Positions 52,374-63,389 are shown, counted from the first letter of the stretch. The stretch: DNA of 64,000 bases from Nocardioides palaemonis (GCF_018275325.1 NZ_JAGVQR010000001.1:1674001-1738000), one strand, 5' to 3'. The notes: generated from the letters alone by a model not told the origin. Program-made: numbers and translations.

Positions 52374-53900
52374 TCATGGCCGCCTCCACGTGCGGCCCTC
52401 GCGGGCGAGCATCGCGTCGGCGGAGGCGGGGCCCCAGGTGCCGGAGTCGTACGCCTCGGGCGTGCCCTTGCGCGCCCAGTAGTCGAGGACCGGGTCGAGG
52501 ATCTTCCACGACAGCTCGACCTCCTCGTGGCGCGGGAAGAGCGGCGGGTCGCCGAGCAGCACGTCGAGGATCAGCCGCTCGTAGGCCTCGGCGCTCGCCT
52601 CGGTGAAGGAGCCGCCGTAGGCGAAGTCCATGTTGACGTCGCGGATCTCCATCGCGGTGCCCGGCACCTTCGACCCGAACCGCATCGTCATGCCCTCGTC
52701 GGGCTGCACGCGGATGACGAGGGCGTTGTGGGTGAGGTCCTCGGTGGCGGTCTGGGTGAACGGCAGGTGCGGGGCGCGCTTGAACACGACCGCGACCTCC
52801 GTCACCCGGCGACCGAGGCGCTTGCCGGTGCGGAGGTAGAACGGCACGCCCGCCCAGCGACGCGTCTCGACGTTGACGGTGATCGCCGCGAACGTCTCGG
52901 TGGTGGAGGTGGCCTTGATGCCCTCCTCCTCGAGGAAGCCGTTGACCTTCTCGCCGCCGGCCCAGCCGGGGGCGTACTGGCCGCGCGCGGTCGTCAGGTC
53001 GAGGCGCGCCGGCAGCTGGGCGGAGGCGAGCACCTTCTGCTTCTCGATCCGCAGGCTCTCGGCGTCGAAGGCGATCGGCTCCTCCATCGCGACCAGCGCC
53101 ATCAGCTGGAGGAGGTGGTTCTGGATGACGTCGCGGGCGGCGCCGATGCCGTCGTAGTAGCCGGCGCGGCCACCGATGCCGATGTCCTCGGCCATCGTGA
53201 TCTGCACGTGGTCGACGTAGTTGGCGTTCCAGATCGGCTCGAACATGTTGTTGGCGAAGCGCATCGCCAGGATGTTCTGGACCGTCTCCTTGCCGAGGTA
53301 GTGGTCGATGCGGAAGATCGACCCGGACGGGAACACCTCGCCCAGGATGTCGTTGAGCTCGCGCGCCGACTCGAGGTCGTGGCCGAACGGCTTCTCGACG
53401 ACCACGCGCCGCCACTGGTCGGGGCGGTGGTCGGTGAGCCCGTGCTCCTTGAGCTGGCCGACGACGTTGCCGAAGAAGCCGGGCGGGATGGCGAGGTAGA
53501 ACGCCATGTTGCCGCCGGTGCCGCGCAGCTGGTCGAGCTCCTCGATGGTGCGGCGCAGCTGGTCGAAGGCGACGTCGTCGTCGAAGTCGCCGGGGACGAA
53601 GCGGAACCCCTCGGAGAGCTGGTTCCAGACCTCCTCGCGGAACGGTGTGCGGGCGTGCTCGCGGACCGCGTCGTGGACGATCTGGGCGAAGTCCTGGTCG
53701 GCCCAGTCGCGGCGGGCGAAGCCGACGAGGCTGAAGCCGGGTGGCAGCAGGCCGCGGTTCGCGAGGTCGTAGATCGCCGGCATGATCTTCTTGCGCGACA
53801 GGTCGCCGGTGACGCCGAAGAGCACCATGCCGCACGGGCCGGCGATGCGGGGGAGCCTGCGGTCCTCGGGGTCGCGGAGCGGGTTGGTGTAGGTCGTCAT
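52374..53900 (-). CDS. zwf: Glucose-6-phosphate 1-dehydrogenase
   Basis: First enzyme of the oxidative pentose phosphate pathway. The 508-residue protein has the NADP-binding '[11 protein letters not shown]' (about 28-38), the active-site 'RIDHYLGKE' with catalytic His, and '[10 protein letters not shown]'. The ATG at 53900 overlaps the pgi stop by 4 bp. It is followed by its assembly factor opcA. Confidence 0.97.
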   Translation of the reverse strand: MTTYTNPLRDPEDRRLPRIAGPCGMVLFGVTGDLSRKKIMPAIYDLANRGLLPPGFSLVGFARRDWADQDFAQIVHDAVREHARTPFREEVWNQLSEGFRFVPGDFDDDVAFDQLRRTIEELDQLRGTGGNMAFYLAIPPGFFGNVVGQLKEHGLTDHRPDQWRRVVVEKPFGHDLESARELNDILGEVFPSGSIFRIDHYLGKETVQNILAMRFANNMFEPIWNANYVDHVQITMAEDIGIGGRAGYYDGIGAARDVIQNHLLQLMALVAMEEPIAFDAESLRIEKQKVLASAQLPARLDLTTARGQYAPGWAGGEKVNGFLEEEGIKATSTTETFAAITVNVETRRWAGVPFYLRTGKRLGRRVTEVAVVFKRAPHLPFTQTATEDLTHNALVIRVQPDEGMTMRFGSKVPGTAMEIRDVNMDFAYGGSFTEASAEAYERLILDVLLGDPPLFPRHEEVELSWKILDPVLDYWARKGTPEAYDSGTWGPASADAMLAREGRTWRRP

Positions 53901-55555
53901 CGGCTGCGGTGCTCCCGGTAGTAGGCGATGAGGGATCTCGTGGCGCGGTCCTGCTCCTCGAGCGCCGAGGCGTCGCCGGCGATTGCGGGCGTGACCTGCT
54001 GGGCGAGCTGCTTGCCGAGCTCGACACCCCACTGGTCGAAGCTGTCGATGCCCCACACGGCGCCCTGGACGAAGGTGGTGTGCTCGTAGAGCGCGACCAG
54101 CTGGCCGAGGACCGACGGCGTCAGCGCCGGCGCCATGACCGACAGGGTGGGCCGGTTGCCGGGGAAGGTACGGGCGCTGACCAGCGCCTCGTCGACGCCC
54201 TCCGCGCGCACCTCGTCGGCGGTCTTGCCGAAGGCGAGGGCCCTGGTCTGGGCGAGGAAGTTGGCCAGGAAGAGCTCGTGGACGTCCGTGTCCCCGTCGG
54301 TGAGCGGGTACGCCGGCTGGGCGAACGCGATGAAGTCGGCCGGGACCAGCCGGGTCCCCTGGTGGATCAGCTGGTAGAAGGCGTGCTGGCCGTTGGTGCC
54401 GGGCTCGCCCCAGAACACCTCGCCGGTCTCGGTCGTGACCGGCGTGCCGTCCCACCGCACGCCCTTGCCGTTCGACTCCATCGTCAGCTGCTGGAGGTAG
54501 GCCGGGAAGCGGTGCAGCTGCTGGGCGTAGGGGAGGACCGCGTGGGTCTGCGCGCCGAGGAACGTGGCGTACCAGACGTTGAGCATCCCGAGCACCAGCG
54601 GCACGTTGGACGCCGGCTCGGCCGTGCGGAAGTGCTCGTCCATGGCGTGGAAGCCTGCGAGCATCTCGGCGAACCGTTCGGGCCCGATCGCCACCACGAG
54701 GGAGAGGCCGATCGCGGAGTCCATCGAGTAGCGGCCGCCCACCCAGTCCCAGAAGCCGAAGGCGTTGGCGGGGTCGATGCCGAAGTCGGCGACCTTGTCG
54801 AGCGCGGTCGACACCGCGACGAAGTGCTGCGCAACGGCGGCGTCGCGGTCGGTGCCTTCGGGCAGGTGGTCGAGCAGCCACGACCGGCACAGCCGGGCGT
54901 TGGTCAGGGTCTCCAGCGTGCCGAAGGTCTTGCTCGAGACGATGAAGAGGGTCGTCTCGGGGTCGAGCCCCTCGAGCGACTGCGCGGCGTCGGTCGGGTC
55001 GATGTTGCTGATGAACCGGCAGGTCAGCCCGGCCTGGCGGTAGGGGGCGAGGGCCTCGTAGGCCATCACCGGTCCGAGGTCGGAGCCGCCGATACCGATG
55101 TTGACCACCGTCTCGATCCGCCGGCCGGTGACGCCGGTCCACTCGCCGGAGCGGACCTTCCCCGCGAAGGCGTAGACGCGCTCGAGCACCTCGTGCACGT
55201 CGTGCACCACGTCCTGCCCGTCGACCTCGAGCGTCGCATCAGCGGGCAGCCGCAGGGCGGTGTGGAGCACCGCGCGGTCCTCGGTGGGGTTGACGTGCTC
55301 GCCGGCGAACATCGCGTCGCGGCGCTCCCGCACGCGGGTCTGCTCCGCGAGCGCGAGGAGGTGGTCGAGCAGGTCGCCGTGCAGGAAGGTGCGTGACAGG
55401 TCGACGTGCAGGTCGCCTGCTCGACGGGCGAGCGACTCCACGCGATCGGGATCAGCGTCGAACCAGCCGCGCAGGTCGGGGGCGAAGCCGTCCGCGACTG
55501 CGGACAGCTCCGCCCAGGCCGGCGTGGACGTGGGATCCACCGGCCCGACGCTCAC
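53897..55555 (-). CDS. pgi: Glucose-6-phosphate isomerase
   Basis: Interconverts glucose 6-phosphate and fructose 6-phosphate, joining glycolysis with this operon. The 552-residue protein has '[18 protein letters not shown]', '[10 protein letters not shown]' and the signature '[14 protein letters not shown]', and a C-terminal '[12 protein letters not shown]' with catalytic Lys. GTG 55555 overlaps the tal stop (GTGA). Translational coupling to tal and zwf is evident. Confidence 0.97.
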   Translation of the reverse strand: MSVGPVDPTSTPAWAELSAVADGFAPDLRGWFDADPDRVESLARRAGDLHVDLSRTFLHGDLLDHLLALAEQTRVRERRDAMFAGEHVNPTEDRAVLHTALRLPADATLEVDGQDVVHDVHEVLERVYAFAGKVRSGEWTGVTGRRIETVVNIGIGGSDLGPVMAYEALAPYRQAGLTCRFISNIDPTDAAQSLEGLDPETTLFIVSSKTFGTLETLTNARLCRSWLLDHLPEGTDRDAAVAQHFVAVSTALDKVADFGIDPANAFGFWDWVGGRYSMDSAIGLSLVVAIGPERFAEMLAGFHAMDEHFRTAEPASNVPLVLGMLNVWYATFLGAQTHAVLPYAQQLHRFPAYLQQLTMESNGKGVRWDGTPVTTETGEVFWGEPGTNGQHAFYQLIHQGTRLVPADFIAFAQPAYPLTDGDTDVHELFLANFLAQTRALAFGKTADEVRAEGVDEALVSARTFPGNRPTLSVMAPALTPSVLGQLVALYEHTTFVQGAVWGIDSFDQWGVELGKQLAQQVTPAIAGDASALEEQDRATRSLIAYYREHRSR

Positions 55556-56667
55556 GAGCGTGCGGCCTCGAGCGACGCGCCCAGCGTGGTCTGGAGCTCG
55601 TCCCAGGCGACGACGAACTTGTCGACGCCCTCCTTCAGGAGCACGTCGATCACGTCGTCGTAGTCGATCCCGGCCTCGGCCAGCGCGGCCATGTGGGCCT
55701 CGGCGTCGGCGTAGAACGGGCGGACCCGGTCGCCGCGGACCTCGCCGTGGTCGGCGACTGCGTCGAGGGTGGCCTCGGGCATCGTGTTGACGGTGTTCTC
55801 CACGACCAGGTCGACGACGTACATCGTGTCGTCGTAGTCGGGGTTCTTGACGCCCGTCGAGGCCCACAGCGGACGCTGCTTGCGGGCACCCTTGGCCTCC
55901 AGTGCCTCCCAGCGGGGACCGGAGAAGAACTCCTCGTACATCTTGAACGCCAGGCGGGCGTTCGCGACGCCGGCCTTGCCCTTGAGCGAGGCGTCGGTGC
56001 CGGGGCCCTCGGTGGTCGCGTCGAGGCGCTTGTCGATCTCGGTGTCGACGCGCGATACGAAGAACGAGGCCACGGAGTGGATGTCGGCCAGCTCGTGGCC
56101 GTTGTCGGCCGCCTGCTCGAGACCGGCGACGTAGGCCTCCATCACGTTCTTGTACTGCTCGAGGCCGAAGATCAGCGTGACGTTGACCGAGATCCCGGCG
56201 GCGATCGTCTCGGTGATCGCCGGCCAACCCTCCTCGGTGCCGGGGATCTTGATCATCACGTTGGGCTCGCCGACGGTCTTGTAGAGCTCGGCGGCCTCGG
56301 CGACGGTCTGCTCGGTGTCGTGGGCCAGGCCGGGCGAGACCTCGATCGAGACCCGGCCGTCGACGCCGTCGGTGGCGTCGAAGGTCGGACGCATCACCTT
56401 GCACGCCTCGCGGACGTCGTCGGTGGTGATGACGAGGGTGGCGCGGTCGACGTCGGCGCCCTCGGCGGCGAGCTCGCGGACCTGGGCGTCGTAGCGCTCG
56501 CCCTTGGCCAGCGCGCTCTGGAAGATCGCGGGGTTGGACGTCACGCCGACGACGTTGCTGTCGCGCACGAGGTCGGCGAGGTTGCCGGTCTCGAGCCGCT
56601 CGCGCGACAGGTCGTCGAGCCAGATGGACACCCCGGCGTCGGCCAGGGCCTTGAGACGGTCGTTCAT
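55552..56667 (-). CDS. tal: Transaldolase
   Basis: Transfers a dihydroxyacetone unit between sugar phosphates. The 371-residue protein has '[17 protein letters not shown]' near the start, '[13 protein letters not shown]', and the Schiff-base lysine in '[14 protein letters not shown]'. It is the longer actinobacterial type. ATG 56667 has a strong AGGAGG ribosome-binding site 8 nt upstream. It follows tkt by 39 bp. Confidence 0.97.
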   Translation of the reverse strand: MNDRLKALADAGVSIWLDDLSRERLETGNLADLVRDSNVVGVTSNPAIFQSALAKGERYDAQVRELAAEGADVDRATLVITTDDVREACKVMRPTFDATDGVDGRVSIEVSPGLAHDTEQTVAEAAELYKTVGEPNVMIKIPGTEEGWPAITETIAAGISVNVTLIFGLEQYKNVMEAYVAGLEQAADNGHELADIHSVASFFVSRVDTEIDKRLDATTEGPGTDASLKGKAGVANARLAFKMYEEFFSGPRWEALEAKGARKQRPLWASTGVKNPDYDDTMYVVDLVVENTVNTMPEATLDAVADHGEVRGDRVRPFYADAEAHMAALAEAGIDYDDVIDVLLKEGVDKFVVAWDELQTTLGASLEAARS

Positions 56668-56706
56668 GTCATGCCTCCTGTGATGGGGCTGTTGGGATGC
56701 TGAAGG

Positions 56707-58821
56707 TCAGGCCTGGACGACGGCGACGGTGTCGCGTGCCGCGTCGGCCACGGCCTCGGCGGTGATGCCGAACTCGGCGTAGATCCGGGCGTAGTCCGCT
56801 GACGCGCCGTAGTGGTCGATCGAGACGATCCGGCCCTGGTCGCCGACGACCTCGCGCCAGCCCTGCTTGACGCCGGCCTCGACCGAGACGCGGGCCTTGA
56901 CGGTGGGCGGCAGGACGGTGTCGCGGTAGGACTCGTCCTGCTCGTCGAACCACTCCATGCAGGGCATCGAGACGACGCGCGCGTCGATGCCGTCGGCGGC
57001 CAGCAGGGTGCGGGCCTGGACGGCGAGCTGCACCTCGGAGCCGGTGGCGACGAGGATCACGTCGGGCGTGCCCTTCTCGGCGTCGACGAGGACGTACGCC
57101 CCGCGCTCGACGCCCTCGGTGCTCTGGAAGCCGTCCTCGCCCCGGGGGAAGACCGGGACGTTCTGGCGGGTCAGCGCGAGCGCCGCGGGACGGTCGGTGT
57201 GGCTGAGGATCGCCTGCCAGGCAGCCGCGGTCTCGTTGGCGTCCGCGGGGCGTACGACGTCGAGGCCGGGCATCGCGCGCAGCGCGGCGAGGTGCTCGAT
57301 CGGCTGGTGGGTCGGGCCGTCCTCGCCGAGGCCGATCGAGTCGTGGGTCCAGACGTAGGTGACCGGCAGCTTGCTGAGCGCCGCCACGCGCACGGAGCCG
57401 CGCATGTAGTCGGAGAAGGTGAGGAAGGTGCCGCCGAAGACGCGGGTCAGGCGGTCGGCCGCGATGCCGTTCATGATCGCGCCCATGCCGTGCTCGCGGA
57501 TGCCGAAGTGGAGCACCCGGCCGGCGTAGGGGTCGGTGCTCCAGTCGCCGACCTCCGCCACGGCGGGGCCGACGGACGGGGCGCTGGTGATCGTGGTGTT
57601 GTTGGAGCCGGCGAGGTCGGCGGAGCCGCCCCACAGCTCGGGCAGCACCGGCGCGAGGGCGTTGATCACCTTGCCGGACGCGGAGCGGGTGGCGACGCCC
57701 TTCTCGTCGGCGGGGAAGGTCGGGATCGCGTCGGCCAGGTCGGCCGGCATCTCGCGCCGCTTGAGCCGGTGGAGGAGCTCGGCCTGCTCGGGGTGGGCGG
57801 AGGACCAGGCGGCGTACGCCTCGTCCCACTCCGCGCCCCACGCGGCGCCCCGCTCGCGCAGGCCGCGGGTGCGCTCGAGGACCGCCGGCGGCACCTCGAA
57901 GGTCTGGTCGGCGTCGAAGCCGAGCACCTTCTTGGTCGCGGCGACCTCGTCGGCGCCGAGCGCGCTGCCGTGGGCCGCCTCGGTGCCCTGGGCGTTGGGG
58001 GCGGGCCAGGCGATGACGGTGTCGAGCACGATCATCGACGGCTGGTCCGTCACGGTGTGGGCCTTGCGGATCGCGGCGTAGAGGGCGTGGACGTCCTCGA
58101 CGTACTCCGTGCCGCCGTTGGTCCAGTCGACGGTCTGGACGTGCCAGCCGTAGGCCTCGTAGCGCTTCGCGACGTCCTCGGTGAACGCGATGTCGGTGTC
58201 GCCCTCGATCGAGATCCGGTTGCGGTCGTAGATGACGGTGAGGTTGCCGAGCTGCTGGGTGCCGGCGATCGAGCTCGCCTCGGAGCTGACGCCCTCCTGC
58301 AGGTCGCCGTCGGAGGCGAGGACGTAGACCTGGTGGTCGAAGAGACCCTCGCCCGGGGCGGCGTCGGCGTCGAGCATGCCGTGGACGCGCCGGCCGGACA
58401 GCGCCATGCCGACCGCGTTGCCGACGCCCTGGCCGAGCGGGCCGGTGGTGACCTCGACACCGGCGGTGTGGCCGAGCTCGGGGTGGCCGGGGGTCTTCGA
58501 GCCCCAGGTCCGCAGCGCCTTGAGGTCGTCGAGCTCGAGGCCGAAGCCGCCGAGGAAGAGCTGGGTGTAGAGGGTGATGCTCGAGTGGCCGCACGAGAGC
58601 ACGAAGCGGTCGCGCGCGATCCACTCGGGGTCGGCCGGGTCGTGGCGCATGACCTTCTGGAACAGCAGGTACGCGGCCGGAGCCAGGCTCATCGCGGTGC
58701 CGGGGTGGCCGTTGCCGACCTTCTGCACCGAGTCCATCGCCAGCACGCGGGCGGTGTCGACGGCCAAGGCGTCGGTCTCGTCCCACTCGAGGGTGGCGGG
58801 CAGGGCGGACTTCTCGGTCAA
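56707..58821 (-). CDS. tkt: Transketolase (TTG start)
   Basis: Thiamine-diphosphate enzyme exchanging two-carbon units between sugar phosphates. The 704-residue protein has '[19 protein letters not shown]', the ThDP motif GDGDLQEG-like segment ('[13 protein letters not shown]'), and '[22 protein letters not shown]'. The start is set by GAGAGGA placed 7-8 nt before TTG 58821; the in-frame ATG at 58878 lacks a site and would add 19 Pro/Ala-rich residues. First gene of the operon; -10 TAGGCT (minus strand 58909-58904) implies a leader of about 75 nt. Confidence 0.95.
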   Translation of the reverse strand: MTEKSALPATLEWDETDALAVDTARVLAMDSVQKVGNGHPGTAMSLAPAAYLLFQKVMRHDPADPEWIARDRFVLSCGHSSITLYTQLFLGGFGLELDDLKALRTWGSKTPGHPELGHTAGVEVTTGPLGQGVGNAVGMALSGRRVHGMLDADAAPGEGLFDHQVYVLASDGDLQEGVSSEASSIAGTQQLGNLTVIYDRNRISIEGDTDIAFTEDVAKRYEAYGWHVQTVDWTNGGTEYVEDVHALYAAIRKAHTVTDQPSMIVLDTVIAWPAPNAQGTEAAHGSALGADEVAATKKVLGFDADQTFEVPPAVLERTRGLRERGAAWGAEWDEAYAAWSSAHPEQAELLHRLKRREMPADLADAIPTFPADEKGVATRSASGKVINALAPVLPELWGGSADLAGSNNTTITSAPSVGPAVAEVGDWSTDPYAGRVLHFGIREHGMGAIMNGIAADRLTRVFGGTFLTFSDYMRGSVRVAALSKLPVTYVWTHDSIGLGEDGPTHQPIEHLAALRAMPGLDVVRPADANETAAAWQAILSHTDRPAALALTRQNVPVFPRGEDGFQSTEGVERGAYVLVDAEKGTPDVILVATGSEVQLAVQARTLLAADGIDARVVSMPCMEWFDEQDESYRDTVLPPTVKARVSVEAGVKQGWREVVGDQGRIVSIDHYGASADYARIYAEFGITAEAVADAARDTVAVVQA

Positions 58822-59036
58822 CGCAGTTCCTCTCGTGGGGTGCAGCCTGGGGGCGGCCGGGGGTGCAGCAGGGATCACAGCGCCCGGGGTGGCCTCGACT
58901 GCGAGCCTATCGCCGCGGCCGAGTAGACTCGACCCCGCCTGAGGGTGGTGGCGGACGCTGGTCCCGACCGCGCTCCGTCCCCTCCGGTTCCCCGACGTCC
59001 GCGTCCCATCCGCTCCCGTTCCCCGAGGTTCCCACC
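58822..59036. promoter_or_regulatory. Divergent tkt/ctaB promoter region
   Basis: Holds TAGGCT on the minus strand (58909-58904) for tkt and TAGACT on the plus strand (58924-58929) for ctaB, only 14 bp apart, so the two promoters are back to back. Leaders of about 75 nt (tkt) and 100 nt (ctaB) follow. Co-control of carbon flux and haem O synthesis through this region is possible but unproven. Confidence 0.5.
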
Positions 59037-60005
59037 GTGTCCCACGCCGGCCCGCACGCTGCTGCGTCCGACCGGCAGCCGACCGGTGACGACGGCCCGG
59101 CGGCCGAGGCCCCGAAGACGTGGCGCGACGTCGTCGCCGCCTACGTCGGGCTCACCAAGCCGCGGGTCATCGAGCTGCTGCTCCTCACCACGGTCCCGGT
59201 GATGTTCTTCGCCGAGCGCGGCATCCCGGCGCTCGGACTGGTCGCCGCGACCGTGGTCGGTGGCGCGCTGTCCGCAGGCTCGGCGTCGGCCTACAACTGC
59301 GTCTACGACCGCGACATCGACGAGCAGATGCGCCGTACGCGCCGTCGCGCGCTCCCGCGGCACATCGTCTCGCCGGTCTCGGCGCTGGTCTTCGCCACCG
59401 TGCTCGCGGTGCTGTCCACCGTGGTGCTGGCGATCTGGGTCAACTACCTCTCGGCGGCGCTGTCGCTGCTGGCGAACGCGTTCTACGTCTTCGTCTACAC
59501 GATGCTGCTCAAGCGACGCACGACCCAGAACATCGTGTGGGGCGGGCTCGCCGGCTGCTTCCCCGCGCTGATCGGATGGACCGCCGTCACGGGCGAGCTG
59601 GCCTGGACCCCCGTCGTGCTGTTCCTGGTGGTGTTCTTCTGGACGCCGCCGCACACGTGGGCGCTGGCGCTGCGCTACCGCGAGGACTACCGCAACGTCG
59701 ACGTGCCGATGCTCCCGGTGGTCAAGCCGGCCGCCGAGGTGGGTCGTCAGGTCGTGGTCTACAGCTGGGTGATGGTCGCGACCTCCCTGCTGCTCTGGCC
59801 GGTCGCCGGCACGAGCCTGGTCTACCCCGTGGCCGCCGCGGTGCTCGGCGCCGTCTTCCTGCTCGAGGCGCACCGGATGTGGACCCGGGCACGCGCCTCG
59901 GAGGTGCTGGCGGAGATCAACCCGATGCGCCTGTTCCATGCCTCCAACCTCTACCTCTCGCTGCTCTTCGTCGCAGTCGCGCTCGACCCGCTGCTGGCCC
60001 GCTGA
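59037..60005 (+). CDS. ctaB: Protoheme IX farnesyltransferase (haem O synthase)
   Basis: Adds a farnesyl group to haem b, giving haem O for cytochrome oxidase. The 322-residue membrane protein has about eight or nine helices, with 'YVGLTKPRVIELLLLTTVPVM', the prenyl-diphosphate motif 'NCVYDRDIDEQMRRT' and 'FFWTPPHTWALAL'. GTG 59037 is preceded by a GAGG-containing site. ctaA, the next enzyme in the pathway, lies 1.7 kb downstream on the other strand. Confidence 0.95.
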   Translation: MSHAGPHAAASDRQPTGDDGPAAEAPKTWRDVVAAYVGLTKPRVIELLLLTTVPVMFFAERGIPALGLVAATVVGGALSAGSASAYNCVYDRDIDEQMRRTRRRALPRHIVSPVSALVFATVLAVLSTVVLAIWVNYLSAALSLLANAFYVFVYTMLLKRRTTQNIVWGGLAGCFPALIGWTAVTGELAWTPVVLFLVVFFWTPPHTWALALRYREDYRNVDVPMLPVVKPAAEVGRQVVVYSWVMVATSLLLWPVAGTSLVYPVAAAVLGAVFLLEAHRMWTRARASEVLAEINPMRLFHASNLYLSLLFVAVALDPLLAR

Positions 60006-60162
60006 ACGATTCGCTAGCCCAAACAGTCCGAAACGTCTCGGACTTGAGCATTACTAGAGGAATGCTTGAGATTCCCTGCCGGGTCTTTCCCCGAGGTGTC
60101 GCGTTGAATCGTGCGTGAGGGGGCGATCAGCGTCCCCGTTCGTCTTGGGGGTTGTACTCGCC
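60006..60162 (+). promoter_or_regulatory. AT-richer intergenic segment with two hairpins
   Basis: After ctaB come AGTCCGA/TCGGACT (60025-60031 with 60038-60044) and AGCATT/AATGCT (60047-60052 with 60061-60066), then sequence clearly less GC-rich than the surroundings. The first hairpin may terminate ctaB; the second lies upstream of the secreted-protein gene and may be regulatory. Confidence 0.4.
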
Positions 60163-61155
60163 ATGCCTGCACAGCACATCGATCTGAGCCGTGGGGGCTC
60201 GGTCACCCGGACCGTCGCGCGGACGGTGGCGCTCGCCGTCGCCGTGGGCCTCGCGGTCATCGGCCTCGCCGCGCCGTCGAGCGCGCACCACAACACGATC
60301 ACCGGCGCCGTCTCCTGCCGCGAGGGAGGGGGCTGGCTCGTCACCTGGCGCGTCGTCAACAGCGAGCAGCGCACCGAGACCGTGACGTCGTCCAACCGCG
60401 CGGTCGTCCCGACCGGCACGACCTTCGGTCCCGCCCAGGCGCGGTCCTTCCAGGAGACCGTCACCACCAAGCCCGGCTCGCCGCTCACGCTCACCCTCGG
60501 CGCGCGCTGGAGCAACAACGTCACGGCCACCAACTCGGGCAGCATCGCCGTCGCGGCGTTCTCCGACTCCTGCAACGTCACCCGGGTCGACGCCCCGACC
60601 ATCCCGGTGGTCGACGAGTGCGGTCCGGGCAACGCCCACTACGGCGAGGTCCCGACCGGCCCGTGGACCTCGGTGACCAACCCCGACGGCAGCGTGACCG
60701 TGACGGCCCAGCAGGGCCACGTGTTCACCAACGGCCAGACGGTCATCACCTACCCGGCACCCACCGACAGCAACGTCGCCTGCCCGACGCCGCCCACCAC
60801 CCCGCCGACGACGCCGCCCACCACCACGCCGCCGACCACGCCGCCGACCACCACGCCTCCCGAGGTGCTCCCGGCCGAGGTCCGCACCGTGCGGGCGAAG
60901 GCGCGCCACATCGACAAGTGCGGCCGCCGCAGCGACCTGTTCAAGGTCGGCAAGCGCTCCGGCATCACCTACACCGCCAACGGCAAGGTCGTGCGCCAGG
61001 GCGTCTGGCTCAAGGCCCGCACCAAGAAGGTCACGATCCGGGCGACCTCGTCCCGGACGGGTGTCGAGCTGCGCGGACGCCAGGTGTGGAAGATCCGCTT
61101 CACGGCGAAGTCCTGCTCGCGGGCTCCCGAGGTCGCGCCCGCCACGGGACGGTGA
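60163..61155 (+). CDS. Secreted protein with Thr/Pro-rich linker
   Basis: The 330-residue protein has a signal peptide (VALAVAVGLAVIGLAAPSSA, cleavage near residue 40), an N-terminal beta-rich domain with cysteines, a PPTTPP-type linker (about 208-235) and a basic C-terminal domain of about 90 residues with two cysteines ('DKCGRRSDLF' and 'KSCSRAPE'). ATG 60163 is preferred to 60115 since the earlier part lacks signal character. No sortase LPxTG tail is present, though a sortase-like gene follows immediately. Confidence 0.75.
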   Translation: MPAQHIDLSRGGSVTRTVARTVALAVAVGLAVIGLAAPSSAHHNTITGAVSCREGGGWLVTWRVVNSEQRTETVTSSNRAVVPTGTTFGPAQARSFQETVTTKPGSPLTLTLGARWSNNVTATNSGSIAVAAFSDSCNVTRVDAPTIPVVDECGPGNAHYGEVPTGPWTSVTNPDGSVTVTAQQGHVFTNGQTVITYPAPTDSNVACPTPPTTPPTTPPTTTPPTTPPTTTPPEVLPAEVRTVRAKARHIDKCGRRSDLFKVGKRSGITYTANGKVVRQGVWLKARTKKVTIRATSSRTGVELRGRQVWKIRFTAKSCSRAPEVAPATGR

Positions 61156-61673
61156 CCCCCGTGCGCCGCGCCGTCCTGGCGGTGGCGGCCGCACTGCTCG
61201 CGCTCCCGGTCGCCGGCGCGGGGGCGGCGCACGCCGCCCCCGACCGGCTCCGGATCGCCCGCACCGGCACCGATGCCCGGGTGGTGGAGGTGCCCTCGCG
61301 CGGCAACACGCTCGCGGTCGGCAACCAGCTGCGCGGGACGGTCTACACCTGGGCCCAGGGCGACCCGCCGTGCGACCCGACCGGCAGCACCGTCTACGCC
61401 GGCCACGCGTGGCGCGCCGGCAACGGTGTCGCCGACCGCTGGGGCCGGCTGCGTCGCGGCGACCGGATCAGGGTCGGCGGCTGCCGCTTCGAGGTGACCC
61501 GGCGCGAGTTCTGGTCGGCGAAGCGCCGGATGGGCTCGCTCTACTCCGTGTCCGGGCCTCCGCGGATCGTCCTCGTGGCCTGCAAGGCCGACGACTACTC
61601 GCGCCGCACCGTCGTGTTCGCCCGCAAGCTCGGTCCGCGCCACGTCGCGGGGGCCCGGGTGGTCGGGCCGTAG
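61152..61673 (+). CDS. Sortase-like secreted/anchored protein (class E/F-like)
   Basis: The 173-residue protein has an N-terminal hydrophobic segment (about 5-25) and a sortase beta-barrel pattern: catalytic His in 'VYAGHAWRAG', catalytic Cys in 'IVLVACKAD' and Arg in 'YSRRTVVFARK'. Its GTG overlaps the previous stop by 4 bp (GTGA), so it is coupled to the linker protein. The substrate motif is unclear, as no LPxTG-type tail is visible nearby. Confidence 0.75.
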   Translation: MTPVRRAVLAVAAALLALPVAGAGAAHAAPDRLRIARTGTDARVVEVPSRGNTLAVGNQLRGTVYTWAQGDPPCDPTGSTVYAGHAWRAGNGVADRWGRLRRGDRIRVGGCRFEVTRREFWSAKRRMGSLYSVSGPPRIVLVACKADDYSRRTVVFARKLGPRHVAGARVVGP

Positions 61674-61683
61674 CCGATCGTCC

Positions 61684-62613
61684 CTACGGCAGCCGGGTGG
61701 CCGACTCGGCCTGCTGCTCGGCGTCCGGTCGCGCCTCGAGCGCCGCGTGGTGCGGCAGCACCGCGAGCGCCGCGCGGGCGAGTCCCGCGGCGAGCAGGCC
61801 GGCGCCGAGCATGTGCAGCGCGACGAGGGCGACGGGCAGGTCCAGCCAGTACTGCACCCACCCGAGGACCCCCTGGAGCACCTCGACCAGCAGCACCAGC
61901 GCGGTGACGGTCGCGAGCCACCGGTGACCACCCCGCAGCGCGACCACCAGCAGCGCCACGGTGAGCGCGACGAGCGCGTAGACGGCGTAGGCGTGCAGGT
62001 GCGACACGGTGGACGGGGAGAGGCCGTTGCGGGGCGACTCCGTGTCCCCGGCGTGGGGGCCGGCTCCCGTGACGACCGTGCCGAGGTAGAGGACGACCCA
62101 GCCCACCGCGAGCGTGGCCCACGCGAGCGCACGCGGCAGCGGCGGGGCGGCGGGCCGGTCGGGGCTGCGCAGCTCGTCGAGCAGCGCCACGCACACCATG
62201 ATCATCGCCATCGACAGCAGGAAGTGGCCCGAGACGATCCACGGGTTCAGGTCGGTCAGCACCGTGATGCCGCCGATCACCGCCTGCAGCGGGATGCCGA
62301 GGCCGACGACGAAGGACAGCCGGGTCGCCCGCCGGTGCCGGGCGCCGAGCGCGGCGAGGAAGCACGCGATCGCGACCGCGGTGAGCGCGAAGGTGAGCAT
62401 CCGGTTGCCGAACTCGATCGCACCGTGGACGCCCAGCTCGCCGTGCGGGACGTACGAGGAGTCGGTGCAGCGCGGCCAGGTCGGGCAGCCGAGCCCGGAG
62501 CCGGTCAGGCGCACCGCGCCGCCGGTCACCACGATGCCGATGTTGGCGAGCAGGTTGGCCACCGCGAGCGGCCAGAGGTACCGGGAGAGCCGGTGGAGCA
62601 GGTCAGTCATCAT
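61684..62613 (-). CDS. ctaA: Haem A synthase (COX15/CtaA)
   Basis: Oxidises haem O to haem A. The 309-residue membrane protein has eight helices, with conserved 'VVTGGAVRLTGSGLGCPTWPRC', His ligands in 'IEFGNRMLTF' region and 'SGHFLLSMAMI', and 'PSTVSHLHAYAVYALV' with 'VALHMLGAGLLAAGL'. ATG 62613 overlaps the ABC permease stop (ATGA), so it is co-transcribed with the exporter. It completes the ctaB-ctaA pathway. Confidence 0.95.
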   Translation of the reverse strand: MMTDLLHRLSRYLWPLAVANLLANIGIVVTGGAVRLTGSGLGCPTWPRCTDSSYVPHGELGVHGAIEFGNRMLTFALTAVAIACFLAALGARHRRATRLSFVVGLGIPLQAVIGGITVLTDLNPWIVSGHFLLSMAMIMVCVALLDELRSPDRPAAPPLPRALAWATLAVGWVVLYLGTVVTGAGPHAGDTESPRNGLSPSTVSHLHAYAVYALVALTVALLVVALRGGHRWLATVTALVLLVEVLQGVLGWVQYWLDLPVALVALHMLGAGLLAAGLARAALAVLPHHAALEARPDAEQQAESATRLP

Positions 62614-63389
62614 TCCCACTTGAAGGTCCGGGCGGTGAGGAACGTGCCGACGGCGGCCCAGGCGGCCAGCACGAGCAGGGACCGGGCGTCGACCGCGGCG
62701 TGCAGCCCGGCCTCCCGCATCGCCTCGCCGAGCGCGGCGGACGGGAGCCAGCCGATGAGCGAGGAGGCGGCACCGTAGGAGCTGGTCGGCAGCACGACGC
62801 CGCCGCCGGCCATCAGCAGCAGGTAGACCAGGTTCGCCAGGGCGAGCGTCGCCTCGGCCCGCAGCAGGCCCGCGACGAACAGGCCGAGGGCCGCGAACGC
62901 CGCGGTCCCCAGGGCGACGGCGAGGACCAGGGCGATCAGCGAGGTGGCCGGGTGGCCCGGGTCCGGGTCCCACCCGAGCGCCAGCCCGACGACGACGAGC
63001 ACGACGAGCTGGAGGGCCACGACGCTCAGCAGGGCGAGCACCTTGCCGAGCAGCAGGCCGTGGCGGGGGAGAGGTGACGAGCCGAGGAGCTTGATCACGC
63101 CGTAGCGCCGCTCGAAGCCGGTCGCGATGGCGACCGACGTGAACGCCGTCGACATCACGGCCAGCGCGAGCACGCCGGGCGTGAGCACGTCGACCGGCCG
63201 GTGGCCGCCGAGGTCGATGCCGATCCGGTCCGCGCCGGCGACGCCGCCGACCAGGACCATCACCGGGATGACCACGGCCAGCAGCAGCTGCTCGCCGTTG
63301 CGCAGCATCAGCCGCGCCTCCATGCGCGCCTGGGCGCGCACCATGCGCGCCAGCGGGGCGCCGCCGGGCGCGGGGGTGAACGTGCTCAC
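62610..63389 (-). CDS. ABC transporter permease
   Basis: The 259-residue protein has six predicted helices, matching the ABC-2 type membrane subunit ('ARMVRAQARMEARLMLRNGEQLLLAV', and 'GFERRYGVIKLLGSSPLPR'). It is coupled to the upstream ATPase gene by a 4-bp overlap and to ctaA downstream. This ABC pair next to ctaA is also seen in mycobacteria. The substrate is unknown; a haem-related role is only suggested by position. Confidence 0.9.
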   Translation of the reverse strand: MSTFTPAPGGAPLARMVRAQARMEARLMLRNGEQLLLAVVIPVMVLVGGVAGADRIGIDLGGHRPVDVLTPGVLALAVMSTAFTSVAIATGFERRYGVIKLLGSSPLPRHGLLLGKVLALLSVVALQLVVLVVVGLALGWDPDPGHPATSLIALVLAVALGTAAFAALGLFVAGLLRAEATLALANLVYLLLMAGGGVVLPTSSYGAASSLIGWLPSAALGEAMREAGLHAAVDARSLLVLAAWAAVGTFLTARTFKWE

